A program made the translations under genes and the position numbers. DNA of 64,000 bases, from positions 62,001 to 126,000 of the forward strand of contig JADJOS010000004.1 in NCBI GenBank assembly GCA_016713675.1. The letters run 5' to 3'. Below the pieces are notes generated by a model. The model saw nothing but the letters and a program-made list of their open reading frames with translations, searched no databases and was not told the DNA's origin. Source of the stretch: Acidobacteriota bacterium (GTDB lineage: Bacteria; Acidobacteriota; Blastocatellia; Pyrinomonadales; Pyrinomonadaceae). Position 1 is the first letter of the stretch. Every line of letters starts with the position of its first letter. Positions 27,672-38,599 of the stretch are shown here, in pieces.

Positions 27672-30243
27672 TTAGCCCTTGAACTTTATCGGGAATGACA
27701 TCCTTATACCGAATCCGATTTCTGGATAAAGGAGATTAACGGTACCGTCATTCTCTTCGGCAATTGACTTAATTAACCACATTCCCAATCCGGTACCCTC
27801 TTCTTCACCGGTATGAGCATTACGCTTCGTCGTAAACAACGGTTCAAACACCTTTTGTGGGTCTTCGATATCCTTAGACAGTCCGGGTCCATTATCAAAA
27901 TAGTCAACAACAGTCTCTCGATCATTGCTACTGATTGAAATCGTGATGTTCCTTTCTCTGGGTATCGTTGAAATAATGAAAGAATCAATTGAATTAACTA
28001 GCAAATTACTAAAAATGCTGTCGAAGTCTATTTCAAATACCCTAATGTCCCCATCTTCTATATCAGAAATATCCAAAGTAATGGCCCTATTTTCTAATAT
28101 CGTCGTCCAGTCATTTTTTAAATCGTTAAAGTATTTCTTGAAAAATAATTGCTTTCTCTTTCTTTTATCTTTCCTAGTAGCTCCCAAAGAAAAATTTAAC
28201 CAGTTCTGAAGCTTCAAATCTTGCTTCCGCATCTTTTCAAGTTGAGCAAAAGGATTCTTCCTATCCTCAATTTCTGAGTATTCGGCTTCAAGAACCTTCT
28301 CAGAGAACAATGCTCGCAATTTATCGATTCTCGAATCCAAAACACTATTTAATTTACTCAGATCATGGCTGAATGATGCTAAAACTATCCTGCTGCTAGC
28401 CAGTCCTCTTAGGACTTTCTGCTCCTCTTAAGCTTTTCGATTTCTTCATTTTTTCTTCATTCAATCCAGCAATGATCTCCAATTGTTGGGTTTTTTATAT
28501 CATCTTCTTCTATAGGTATCCCTTCTTCATCGGTGTCACTTGCATCCTTTGTTTTTCTCTTTCTACTCTCTTCTAAAATTCGCCAATGCGATTTTTCGGC
28601 TTGACGACTCCGAGCGGGGCCGTATCGCTCATCGTCAAAAGCATCCATCTCCCTCGCGATAAAAGATCTGTCATTTTCGAGAATGTTGATAATCGACGCA
28701 ATTAATGTCTTGAAGACTTGAAAAGTCTTATTCTCCTGCAAACCTTCGCGGCTTGATTTATCTTCAAAATCTACATTGGTAAGCCTGGATATCTTTGATC
28801 GCTCCGGCAACATTTACAGGTTCCACCCGATAGCCACCGTCTTTTTTCGCAATCCCAGCAGGACTCACTGCTTTCTATTACCTAATCCCAACCAGTCAAA
28901 GGCAGTATCTTTAACTTCTCCGTAATGGTCTGACTCTAAAGTTATCTCTGAATAACTTAACTCCTCCAAATTTATCTAACCAGTCTTTCTTTTGTTCGAT
29001 GCGAATTTTCGATAAAAAAATCTGTTTGCATCCGGTGTGCTAAAAGTTCTCTTTAAGTAGTAAAAGAGAAATCAAAGATTCCAATATCATTAAATACGTC
29101 ATCTTCATCAATCTCTGCAAATCCCGGCATTAGTTGATTAAAGGATTTCTCAATTTCCCATGATTCATTTTCGAAATCCGCTTTTGTGTAGGGAAATTCC
29201 TGCATGGCAGGACGTCTGAAAAATTCGGGCGGTATTAATGCGACTTCGTATTCACGGCGCGAAATTTTTATCTTAACGTTCTGATGTTCATCGGCGATCG
29301 CGGTAATTTTGTAATCATAGTCATCGCAAACCGACCCAAATACCTCTCCGTATTTTTGCGGCATCAAGGAACTGTAGAGAAATATCTCAAACCCACCACT
29401 TTCTTTAGGGGGAACCAAAACCTCCAAATCCGAATACACCCGATCAACAAAATAATCTTCCCCAGGTATCCCGAAGTCCCGTTATCTTTAATATTGTGCC
29501 GTAATCAAATTTCTTCTCCGACCCAATTTCGGTCAAATCGAGATTGGGTAATTGAGCAATAAGCTCCTCCCGAAGAGTTTTAGTTTCAGTGCCAATTAAT
29601 TCAGCAATGACTTTATCAATCGTCTTAAATTCCCCTTCAAAATCATCCCAATTCACTTTCCATATGTAGCCCGAATTCTTCGTAGGTATTCCCGTTTCAT
29701 TAGTATCAGGTTCGTGATTATCTGGATTAAAAACCGTAATCAATTCACACTTACTTCCAAGTTTATCCAGTGCAAACCGGCCAATCCCTTTGGCACCGGC
29801 CTTTACCCTTCCAGTTTTAGTAAATACGTCGGTCGTCTTATTGTCAGTACCAATAGTCATCCAGTGGTTACGAATCACATTTTGGGTCATGCCCTCCCCG
29901 GAATCAATAATGTACAAGGATGACAATTGTGAAATTAATTTTTTGAATTCGGCCTTTTCCCCATCGCTTATGAAATCTTTGAGCTGATAGGCTTCGTCAA
30001 CGGAATCGTAGATAGCGACCAGATTCTCACGCGGTATTCCGCGATCTAAAAAGCTCTTGAAAATGGGCAGATGATAACTCATTTTGTAAGACCGCAAATT
30101 TATTATCGAAATATACAATGCTCACCGCACTGTCTGCGTCATATCCGTTTTTTACTAACTCAATGATTGCTCCTTAAACGTAGCGATATTCTCCCTGCCA
30201 ATAAGTGCGCTGTTCTAGCTGATACCTTAAAAGGAATGTTCAT
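27672..30243 (-). pseudogene. Dual-GHKL sensor ATPase / histidine-kinase-like protein, frameshifted
   Basis: Several pieces read as one protein of about 850 residues. The N-terminal GHKL domain has I-E-L-V-K-N-G-Y-D-A-D-S (N box), I-I-D-S-G-E-G-M-T and A-G-A-K-G-I-G-R-F-A, as in MORC/Hsp90-like ATPases. A middle domain and helical linker follow. Then an A-S-F-S-H-D-L H-box-like segment near 28375 leads to a second ATPase domain with D-N-G-P-G-L and G-T-G-L-G-M, as in histidine kinases. It would sense a stimulus and phosphorylate the adjacent receiver. The start at 30243 is the ATG before the restored N box. At least five one-base indels interrupt it. Confidence 0.7.
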
Positions 30244-31398
30244 CGCTACGGTAAAATGCCGAAAAGATAGCAAATTAGCTGCTCAAATCTTGCTTATCAC
30301 TAGTAAGATCCACTGATTTTGACAATTATGATACCACAACACAATGACATGCTGGCTTCAATAACTCTTTGATTATCTGGGTCCCAGGATCCTTCTTATC
30401 GATGGGTCGGAGGAGTTGGCGAAGCTTTCGAGCCGGTGCAAGAACTGATGATGGTGTAGAGATGCTTTGGTGCATCGTCAGCTTTTGCGATGCTATCCGA
30501 TAATTCTGCTTCGCGGGTCATTTCGGCTTGATTGGTTCGTACTAGGCAAGAAGGCGATTTTCGAGTTCATCGACGGTCAAATCAAATTCACAGATATTTT
30601 CATACTCAAAGCCTGTCGGCGGCCGAAACGCGGCCACCTCGAGCCAGGCAACGCTGAACAGCTTGTGATTGCTTTCGTGTCTGTTCATACACTCAGCCAA
30701 ATGCTCAGGCTCTTCGTGTACTATCCGGCATCCAGACTGGGGACGATCCACGGTTCCCATGACTTAAATCTCAGGCAGAACTGTTGTTTCAACTCTTTAC
30801 TGTTTCCGTGAAGTCAATGCCGAGTAGTAGTTGGGTTGATCACCTGAGCTGCGTATGTTTGAGACGACGAGGCTGGTTTGTAAATATCCTCTTGGCACAA
30901 ATGCAAACCAGATCTGGAATATTTATGCACCAATCAATGGGTAATACGATTTAATTTCTTTATTGATCCTGAACGACTGATTCCCATATGTTAAGCCGCC
31001 CTTGCTCGATTGTTGTTATGATCGCGAGGGCATTTCTGAGAAGATCTTGTTCTATCCCTCAAAATACAATCCCATCCGATCGCGGGGCATAAAATCAGGG
31101 ACGGAGTGTAAAGAGGTTCCGCGGCACACATCTTGCATCAGGCTATTCACCGAGCAAACACAGATCGAGAAATTCGAGACGTGCTAGATAATTTTTGTTT
31201 ACATTTGCGCGTCGTAAGTTGTATAACAGTCAATACTTAAGCAGAACAGGAGTTCAGTGGCCGGTTAGAAAGAAGGTAACTTTCTAACCTCGGAAAAAGC
31301 GTCTCTACGAATATTGCTAGTTATCGATCCGAACGTTGGATAACGCCATTGGTTAAATATGATCTTGTTATAACGAGTCCGGTAAAGGGAATAAAATT
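30244..31398. other. Intergenic region between two divergent cargo clusters
   Basis: About 1.15 kb separating the leftward sensor-ATPase operon from the rightward sigma-factor cluster, so it should hold both promoters. A leftward open frame of 72 residues at 30542-30760 has protein-like composition and could be the remnant of an older gene, but I recognise no family and see no convincing ribosome site. A perfect hairpin lies at 31263-31289. I see nothing else. Confidence 0.45.
31263..31289. promoter_or_regulatory. Perfect inverted repeat upstream of the sigma-like gene
   Basis: Ten-base arms GGTTAGAAAG and CTTTCTAACC flank a seven-base spacer, 109 bases before the GTG start of the sigma-like gene. 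No T-tract follows, so it is less likely to be a terminator than an operator or a leader hairpin. Its role is inferred from position only. Confidence 0.45.
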
Positions 31399-31875
31399 GT
31401 GGATAACCCAATCCTTTCCAAGTTACAAACTTCACCCGGCGACCCGCTGAGTGGGTCAGATAGTGCGCTTGATCGGGAGGGCTTTTTTGCAGAATCGTTA
31501 AAACTAATTCGCAAAGTAATAGCTGGTCGTAGATCCGTTCTGGCCGATGACGTGCCGGATATTTCGCAGGAGGCTGCTTTAAGGCTTTGGAAGTGGCTCA
31601 CGAAGTTTGAGGGCAAAGGCTCACGAATGGCAGAAGCCGATTGGAAGTCCTTCACCGCGCTCCAATTTGGAATCGAAGAGAATGAACTGTTAGCAAAGCT
31701 CGAGCTGACAAAGGAGTCTTGGGAAAGGGTTTCAACACGAATGCCTCTAAGCGATATTGAAATCGCTGAGATAGCAAACCCGAATTCGGCCAATGGCCAA
31801 AGATCGACAACCGCAGGCGCGGTTAAGAAGGCGAGATTTGACGCTCGCAAGAGACTTAAGGAGTTGATGAAATAA
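31399..31875 (+). CDS. Sigma-70-like regulator with a shortened middle
   Basis: A 158-residue protein starting at GTG with an AAAGGGA ribosome site. Residues 40-80 (D-V-P-D-I-S-Q-E-A-A-L-R-L-W-K-W) resemble sigma region 2. The C-terminus (M-P-L-S-D-I-E-I-A-E-I-A with a helix ending A-R-K-R-L-K-E-L) resembles region 4 of a family in which these parts are usually separated by roughly 100 residues. Here S-F-T-A-L-Q joins directly to F-G-I-E-E-N, which looks like an in-frame deletion. It ends one codon before the anti-sigma-like gene and probably controls the cluster, if it is still active. Confidence 0.6.
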   Translation: MDNPILSKLQTSPGDPLSGSDSALDREGFFAESLKLIRKVIAGRRSVLADDVPDISQEAALRLWKWLTKFEGKGSRMAEADWKSFTALQFGIEENELLAKLELTKESWERVSTRMPLSDIEIAEIANPNSANGQRSTTAGAVKKARFDARKRLKELMK

Positions 31876-32762
31876 ATGAATCAAGATCACTTATCAGCTG
31901 CTGAGGTCGCCATGTTTCGAGAAGACAGTTTTTCTTCCCGATCGATTGAGATCGGTCGACATCTTCTCGCCTGTAAAGAATGTCGAGCAAAACTGCCATC
32001 TGTTACTCCGCAGGAGTTCCGGGACTGTGTTCTCGGTGCCAACGGTCAGGGACTGGATGAATCTGAACACAAGTATCGATTTTTCGATTTTCCAATATTG
32101 TCCTTTGCGAGGGTAATGGCATTTGCAGGATTCGCGATTCTGCTTCTGGCGGGAATCTATTTTGTTGGTGTTCAAAAGTTCACTACGTCGAATACTGTTG
32201 CCGCAGTCACGAATGAGTTGAATCCAGTCCCGGACGTTGCCAATCAGACAACTCACGAGAAGGAACAGTTACCCATAAAGAGTGTGGACGGCCCAATAGA
32301 GATTCGAGACCAAAGCCCCTTGACAAAAACGACCAAAGGAAAGGGGCAGGCGTTCCAGCAAACGGGCCGAAGTTGCAGAACGCCGAAACTCGCGGAAGCG
32401 AAAACCCTTGCTCGGGCGGGGCCACGATCAGTCTTGAATCCAAATCCGATGGGAAAGAGGTCTTTCTTAGATGGAATTCTGTAAAAGGGGCTGAGTCCTA
32501 CGACATTTATATTTCCGACCTCGATGAGAACATGATCGATCATTTCGAGTCGAAATCTCAAACATATTACCGTTCTGCCGTGAGGCTTGATCCGGCAAAG
32601 TCCTATCGCTGGAAGCTAATCATTACGCTAAAGAACGGCAATAAGATCGTTGGTCCGCCCCAAATTCTTACTTCGGGAAAAGCCACGGAAGACAACATAA
32701 AATCCGGAGCCATGGAAAGACAACGGGGGTCGTTTGAATTGCGGTGTGTGGCATCAAAATGA
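31876..32762 (+). pseudogene. Anti-sigma-like membrane protein with fibronectin-like C-terminus, one frameshift
   Basis: About 295 residues when an indel near 32350 is bridged. The N-terminus has a zinc-finger-like H-L-L-A-C-K-E-C motif (residues 29-36) typical of anti-sigma factors, then one membrane span at about residues 75-97 and a Ser/Thr-rich linker. The C-terminal beta-domain has V-F-L-R-W-N-S-V and Y-R-W-K-L-I, as in fibronectin-type modules. It would hold the sigma-like protein at the membrane and read an external signal. Its stop overlaps the peptidase start as ATGA. Confidence 0.65.
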
Positions 32763-34683
32763 ACAGAATAAATCACAACCAAATTAAGTTTCTGTCGCGG
32801 GCGGTTATCCTCTTTTGCTTGCTCGTCTCAGTACACGGGCAGCAGTCTGACGATCTTCCAGTGCCACCCAGCTTCAAATTGGAGGGGGTTCCGCGAATCA
32901 AGAATGAAGATGTCAAGCATTTGTTCTTTGAACCGTCCGCGATAAAAAACAATTTGATATGGGATGCTGATCGAGCGACGCGACAACTGTTTGTCACCGA
33001 TGAAAAGAATGCCATCTATTCAGTAGAGTCGCCATTGGCTAAGCCAAATTTGGCGATTGACGGAAGGGTGCCAAACACTTTTCGAGTAAGTCCAAACTCT
33101 TCAGTCGTTGCTTTTAACAACGACAAAGAGGACCCGGATAATTACGCGCTTTTCCTGTGGGACGGAAAAGCTGAGGCTCGAAAGCTATCGAGCTTTAATG
33201 GAAAGGACGATTCAGTTGATTCATTTATCTGGGAACGAGATGGAAAAAGCATTTATTACACTCTCAACGACTACGAAACTAAGTTAACCAAACTCTGTCA
33301 AAGCGATTTGAGTGCGAGCAAGTGCTTCTCCCTGGAGCTGAAGGGCCTTTGGAATGTGATCGACATCGACCAAGGAAACATCTTGCTCAAGTACTGGAAA
33401 TCATCCAGCAATCAACACATTTTCAATTATTCGATCCGCAGCGGCAAACTCACACCGCTTTCTGAATCAGGAAATGCGACGAAAGCGTTTTTCGCGGCCG
33501 GAAAGGCGTTCGTTATAGCAGAAGATTCGCCGGAGTGCGGGGGTAGTCGATGCTTGATTTCGATTGATCCACGCACCAACAAGAAGGAAAGTATAGGTCT
33601 TCAGAATGTCCGAGGATACCTGGGGGACATAAAGCCTTCGCCCGATGGAAAATCACTATTGGTTCAAGAAGCATTAAACGGAATCGACAGCCTCTGGATA
33701 GGAAAGATCAAAGACCGAAAAATTGTTCCAACCGCTTCAAACTTTCTGGGCGGCTCGTATGTAGTTTGGAACACCCGTTGGCTTTCCGAAACCGAGGTCG
33801 TCTTCACCATTGAAAATATCAGTCAACCTGCATTGATACAGTCGTTCGATCTCAGATCGAAGAAAACAACCACTTGGACGAACTCCAATTTGCCTGAGGT
33901 TTTGACGGGCACCGTGAAACCTCCCGAAACAATACGTTGGAGGTCTTTCGATAGTAAAGAAATTTCTGGATACATCGTCAAACCCACGAAAATTGAAAAG
34001 AAAAGTCCCGTGCTAGTGTTTATCCACGGTGGACCTCAGGTGCTCGACCGCCCGACATTTAGTTCTCTCGATGTCCGGTTTGCGACGTTCCTCGGGTTGT
34101 CCATTATCCACACTAACATCCGTGGATCGAGAGGATTCGGTAATGAATTCATGGATGCGGATAACGGCTCCAAAAGAGAGGATGCCGTTCGAGATATTAG
34201 CTCGCTCCTCGATTGGATCGGAAAGCAGCCGGACCTCGACGCGGATAACGTGATCATCCGTGGCGAAAGCTACGGGGGCTTCGTGGCTCTAGCGACCGGG
34301 CTTAAGGAATCTTCCCGAATCCGGGCCGTCATCGCCGAATATCCGCTAGTGTCGATCAGGAATTATCTGCAGCAAAGCTGGATCGATGAATTTGCAAAAA
34401 ATGAATACGGCGATCCAAAAGACGAAATCTTAATGAAAAGCTTGATGAGCTTTCTCCGTTGAACAATGCTTCAAGGTGGAAGGGGACACCGTTGTTCCTG
34501 ACCAGGGGAAAACTCGACTCAAGGGTCCCCGAAGGGGATGTTCTCGGCCTCAAGTCTCAACTGCGAGATGCGGGAGCCAATGTTTGGTTCATATATGCCA
34601 ACGAGGCGGGACATGGCGTCGGAGGACGCTTTGTCACGGCGGCGATGTATGAATTTATTAAGACTCACTTACGGAGGAAATGA
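32759..34683 (+). pseudogene. S9 prolyl-oligopeptidase-family serine peptidase, one frameshift
   Basis: About 640 residues with an N-terminal signal peptide (hydrophobic residues 12-27), a long beta-propeller region and a C-terminal alpha/beta-hydrolase domain. The catalytic serine is in R-G-E-S-Y-G-G near 34266, the aspartate in K-L-D-S-R-V-P near 34515, and the histidine in A-G-H-G-V near 34607. One missing base near 34445 separates the serine from the Asp/His part. These enzymes cut short proline-containing peptides, and some relatives cyclise them. It precedes an exported peptide gene by one base, so that peptide may be its substrate. Confidence 0.8.
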
Positions 34684-34684
34684 A

Positions 34685-34924
34685 ATGAAACGAATCAAAA
34701 CTCTTCTCTTAGGGATGGCCCTAACAACTGTGTTAGCTGGCAATATTTTCGCTACTGGCGGGGTATTGCCAGCGACCAGCAGCATAGTTACCTATGCGTT
34801 AACCGCGTTGCTCTCGCTCGCGGGCGGCAATGATCAATGTCCCCTGCGGCAGTGTACGACTTGTAAGCCGAATAATGAGGGCGGTGACAATGGCAACGGT
34901 GATTGTCGTCCTACACCGGACTAG
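34685..34924 (+). CDS. Small exported Cys-rich peptide
   Basis: A 79-residue protein with a clear signal peptide (about residues 1-23, ending I-F-A), a hydrophobic stretch (32-47) and a C-terminal tail with four cysteines, C-P-L-R-Q-C-T-T-C and a final D-C, plus Asn/Gly-rich spacing. It lies between an S9 peptidase and a TPR-CHAT protease with almost no gaps. Candidate roles are a processed secreted peptide, a protease-activated signal, or a surface protein. I do not recognise the family. Confidence 0.65.
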   Translation: MKRIKTLLLGMALTTVLAGNIFATGGVLPATSSIVTYALTALLSLAGGNDQCPLRQCTTCKPNNEGGDNGNGDCRPTPD

Positions 34925-34935
34925 GAGTAACTTTG

Positions 34936-37492
34936 ATGAGAAGCAAACCGAACATGTGGGCTAATGCGACAAGATCGATTCTGGTCATTTTCGCATTAGC
35001 CCTCATGTCGGAAATATCTTTGAGCCAACCCGGTTCACAGAACATATCTAAGCTATATTCAAAGGGATACTTTGAAGAAGTAGCCAAACTCGCCCCTGCT
35101 CAAATCTCGCGACTCTCAAAATCGGGACGATTGGCAGAAGCATCTCATTTAGCCTTTCTAACCTGTCGGACTTTCATCCAACTGGGTCGATATGATGAAG
35201 CTGCTCAGGTTGTTGATCCATTCATTTCCGATCCCAAACTACGAACTCGCTTTCCCGACTCTGTCGCCAATCTTTACCTATGTAAGGCCGCAGTTTCTCG
35301 CTCAAAGCGTGATTTTGGAGCGGCTCTTGAAAACCTGCGATTAGCGAACTCAATATCGGCAAATGACTCAGCATCGCTCGCAGGTTACCAGTTGGAAGTC
35401 GGTCGGACCCTGTATTCAGCGGGTCATGATTTTGCAGCGATCATATGGCTGGAAAAAGCTGAAAAAGAGGCTCTGGCAAGCGGCCACATTTCCATTTACT
35501 ATGACGCACTACGATTTCTGAGCTTAGCTTGGACTGCGAAGTTCTACTACGCCAACGCACTTAGTTATGCGGAAAGATTAGTTGCGAAATCTTCAATGGA
35601 GAATTCGAACATCGCAACAGAATCGCACATCTGGAATTAGCGAACCTGCTCGATGTCACCGGTCAGCCCCAACGATCCAAGGCTCTGTATCTCAAGGGCC
35701 TTGCCCTTTCGACCCGAGCTAGAGCGGACTATCACGCCGGACAATTCCTTTCCAGCCTCTTGCTGCGATCGTTATATGAAAATGATATCGATTCCGCGAA
35801 AAGCTATCTGGCAAGATTGGAATCGATCGATAAACAAAAGCAGTTTAGTTTTGAATGTCTCTTGGGGAGAGCCTTGGTCGAGAACTTCAAGGGAAACCCA
35901 TTAGTCTCAGAGGAGTATTTTTCAAGGCTGGCAAACGAGAAAGGCACTTCCGACTTCATTGTGCCCTATTGGAAAAGCACGATTGCCGAGCGAGATCAGA
36001 ACTGGAAAGAACTTATAACGAACGCTCACCATCTACGTAAATTGACTGAAGATGAGAATTTTCAAGACGACTTACCCCGGATCTATTACAAACTCGCATT
36101 GGGGTCATGGCGGCTAGGCGACGAACGATCTGCGAGGGAATATGCGGCAAAATCGCTCTCCTTGTTTGAGCCTTTTCGATACTCACCGACTGTCGATCTT
36201 TCCATTGCGATGATGGAGGTTCACCATTCCGTCTATCGACTGCTCAGCGAGATTGAGGTAACTGGCAATCCCACGAAAGCCTTTGAATATTCTGAACTAC
36301 TTAAAGCAAATCTGCTAAGGGACAGGATCGAACGGTCGGTCCTGAAGCCACGTCCTGACCTTTCCGATTCAATCCGAAACCAACTTCTTACGACTTCTCG
36401 CAACTACATTGAAGGAAAAGAAAATGAAGCGGCCTAACAGAGTTGGAAAATGGCATCGTGAGCGATAAGCAAACAGGGAGCAAGCAAACTCAGGGTTTCT
36501 CGACACAGGGTTTGCAACTTCCCGAGGACGTGGCAATAGTTTCACATGAATTCACGCCGTCAGGTCAACTCCTTGCCTTCGTAATTGAATCAGCAAAACC
36601 ATTACGTGCAGTTAAACTTGCCGTCAATGACGTACAGGCCACAAAACTCGCCTCAGAAACTCAAACTAAGATAAAGGATCGTATTTTCTTCAAGGTCGAT
36701 GGGAAGAAAATCTACGATCTATTGCTAAAACCATTGGAACTGAAATCAAATCACCTAGTGATCGTCCCTGACAAACTTTTGTGGAGAATACCTTTCCATG
36801 CCCTGAGCCCAGACGGTAATAAGTACTTAATCGAGACGAATACGGTTTCGTATTCGCCTTCTGTTTATTTACTAAAGCAACAACTCTTATCTGAACCGCC
36901 TCGAAGACAGACTATTCAGATCTTTGCAAATGATACTTTTAACCGTCAGAAACTAGCCCATGTAAATAGCGAGGCGATAGGCATTGGAAAGTTATTCGGA
37001 AGTTCTCCTCGACTGAATGCCGCCAAATCGGATTTCCTCAAATCTTCGGCGGACGCTGACATCCTACATTTCTCCATGCACGCCCAACTCGATAGCGAAA
37101 ATCCTCTATCTTCATTTCTTGCCTTTCAGCAGAATGCCGCCGACTCCGGCAAATTAACCGTCAACGATCTCCTATCGGTCCGGCTCAAGCCGAACAACTT
37201 AGCATTCCTCGCATCCTGCGACACGAGCAAAGTGCATAGCGGCGAAGGGCTGGTTAGTATTCCTTGGGCAATGCTGGGATCTGGGAGTTCATCGGTAGTT
37301 TCGTCGCAATGGGAAGCAAGCGATCGTGCAACCCAAAAATTCAGCGGAATTTTCTACCGAGAACTTCTTAAAGGGTCATCGACGGCATCTTCACTGCAAA
37401 CAGCTGCACGTGAATTGATTAACGACAAGTCATCCGGATTTCATGAACCCTATTTCTGGGGAGGTTTTACACTCCTTGGAGATTTTCGGTAG
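34936..37492 (+). pseudogene. TPR-CHAT caspase-like protease, frameshifted
   Basis: About 850 residues after bridging two indels (near 35600 and 36435). A signal-peptide-like N-terminus is followed by about 450 residues of helical TPR-like repeats. The CHAT domain then carries the catalytic histidine in I-L-H-F-S-M-H near 37070 and the cysteine in A-S-C-D-T near 37220. CHAT proteases are caspase relatives that often act in immunity or regulated proteolysis. Start at 34936 with AGGAG upstream. It closes the sigma/anti-sigma/S9/peptide cluster and may act on the neighbouring peptide or on host proteins. Confidence 0.8.
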
Positions 37493-37657
37493 ACAGGCGA
37501 AAGAATCTGAATTGGATTCGTGACGACCTTCGTCTTAGAATCCCTCGCTACTCAGCCATATCTAACTAGCCATCAGGATAATCCGCATAGAATCCAAGAC
37601 CTACCTAATTTTGCCCAGCGGACTAAGCGAAAGGCGATATTAAAAACTATTTGGAAA

Positions 37658-37693
37658 TGAACAAATCCAGCGTTGGATCCGGCATAGGTGTGA
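37658..37693 (+). promoter_or_regulatory. Bipartite motif, copy 1
   Basis: TGAACAAA, ten variable bases, then GATCCGGCATAGG and TGTGA, ending 28 bases before the ATG at 37722. Two more copies with the same ten-base gap lie at 50720 and 50802. The rest of the 229-base gap from 37493 shows nothing else. A short overlapping reading frame starting at 37657 ends in TGA overlapping the next ATG. But the conserved bases do not follow a codon pattern, so a protein-binding or promoter site is more likely. Confidence 0.55.
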
Positions 37694-37721
37694 GCGTAAC
37701 TACGCCAGCGGAGAATTGTTC

Positions 37722-38009
37722 ATGAAACTAAGTTTTTCAATTGTTTTGCAGAAGGCTGAGCGGCAGAATCGGAATTCTCTCATGCAGAAGGCTTTTTTGG
37801 CGAATCGAATCGCGAAAACGGTTAAGGGATATTCTAGAAAGAACTCCTATACGGTTAAGGCTAAAGCACTTAATGCTATAATTGAGAAGTTCCCTAATGA
37901 AGTGGAGATTCGACAAGACGCTGCTCTTCCGGAGATGGTCGTTGTTAGCGTTATTCAAACGAGGTTTGGTTTACATGCTCCGAGAATTGCATTGGAAGCC
38001 TATTGCTAA
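37722..38009 (+). CDS. Small basic helical protein, unknown
   Basis: A 95-residue protein with a basic N-terminal half rich in Lys, Arg, Gln and Asn and a final hydrophobic strand-helix segment (V-V-V-S-V-I-Q-T-R-F-G). No recognised domain. It lies just downstream of the bipartite motif and two bases before the next gene. It may be a regulator or small effector of the adjacent helicase-methylase-ATPase locus, but that is inference from position. Confidence 0.5.
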   Translation: MKLSFSIVLQKAERQNRNSLMQKAFLANRIAKTVKGYSRKNSYTVKAKALNAIIEKFPNEVEIRQDAALPEMVVVSVIQTRFGLHAPRIALEAYC

Positions 38010-38011
38010 TC

Positions 38012-38557
38012 ATGTCACTTTGGATCGAAGCGCTTAAATCGGCGGGACGTGGCCATTCTGATCGGGCCAGAGATCTGCTGAATGAAATAATTATCGCTCT
38101 TCGGTACCCGAAACAGGGTCGGACAGCCGCAGACTGTGCCTACGACGGCCCTGTCGCGAAGGCCGTTCTTCATGCGGTCAACGGTTTTACGGACACAGAA
38201 GATAGGCAACTCGCGTTAAACAATGCGGAAGAACTGATTGACTATATCGTCGACCAGATTGGCAGGAAGATACAACGGACTATCGAGTTGGCAGAGTATT
38301 GTCTGACACATTCTGATAAAGGTTTGGACTCCGTAACTAAAGACTTTGAAGGATTAGGTGCTCTAAAGCGAAGTCCGGAGGCCTTGCAGGCGTATGTGGC
38401 TCTGAGACTTCAGTCGATGGTCTCAGTTGGTGTCGAATTCGCGATGCAGAGTGTCGCAGTAAATCAAGCCTGTGCTCTACAGACTGACGAGACGAGACTG
38501 CTGGGTTTTGACGAACGCCAGCTTCTTAAAAGCCTCCAAATAAATGAAAGTGGCTAG
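38012..38557 (+). CDS. Helical protein of unknown function
   Basis: A 181-residue protein that appears almost entirely alpha-helical, with no membrane segments or recognised motifs. It starts two bases after the preceding small gene and is uninterrupted, unlike most genes nearby. It belongs to a run of three small unknown genes between the CHAT cluster and the helicase. Operon position suggests it works with the downstream defence genes. I cannot assign a family. Confidence 0.55.
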   Translation: MSLWIEALKSAGRGHSDRARDLLNEIIIALRYPKQGRTAADCAYDGPVAKAVLHAVNGFTDTEDRQLALNNAEELIDYIVDQIGRKIQRTIELAEYCLTHSDKGLDSVTKDFEGLGALKRSPEALQAYVALRLQSMVSVGVEFAMQSVAVNQACALQTDETRLLGFDERQLLKSLQINESG

Positions 38558-38599
38558 ATTTCCGGGAACGCCAAGAGTTGACTTACAAGCACGAAAGCT

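Noticed and set aside
30467..30811. Rightward 114-residue open frame
   Set aside because: The opposite strand gives a more protein-like composition, and neither shows a convincing start; treated as intergenic remnant.
37657..37725. 22-residue peptide encoded across bipartite motif copy 1
   Set aside because: The same frame is interrupted by a stop in copy 3, and the fully conserved block shows no codon-type variation, so DNA-level conservation is the better reading.
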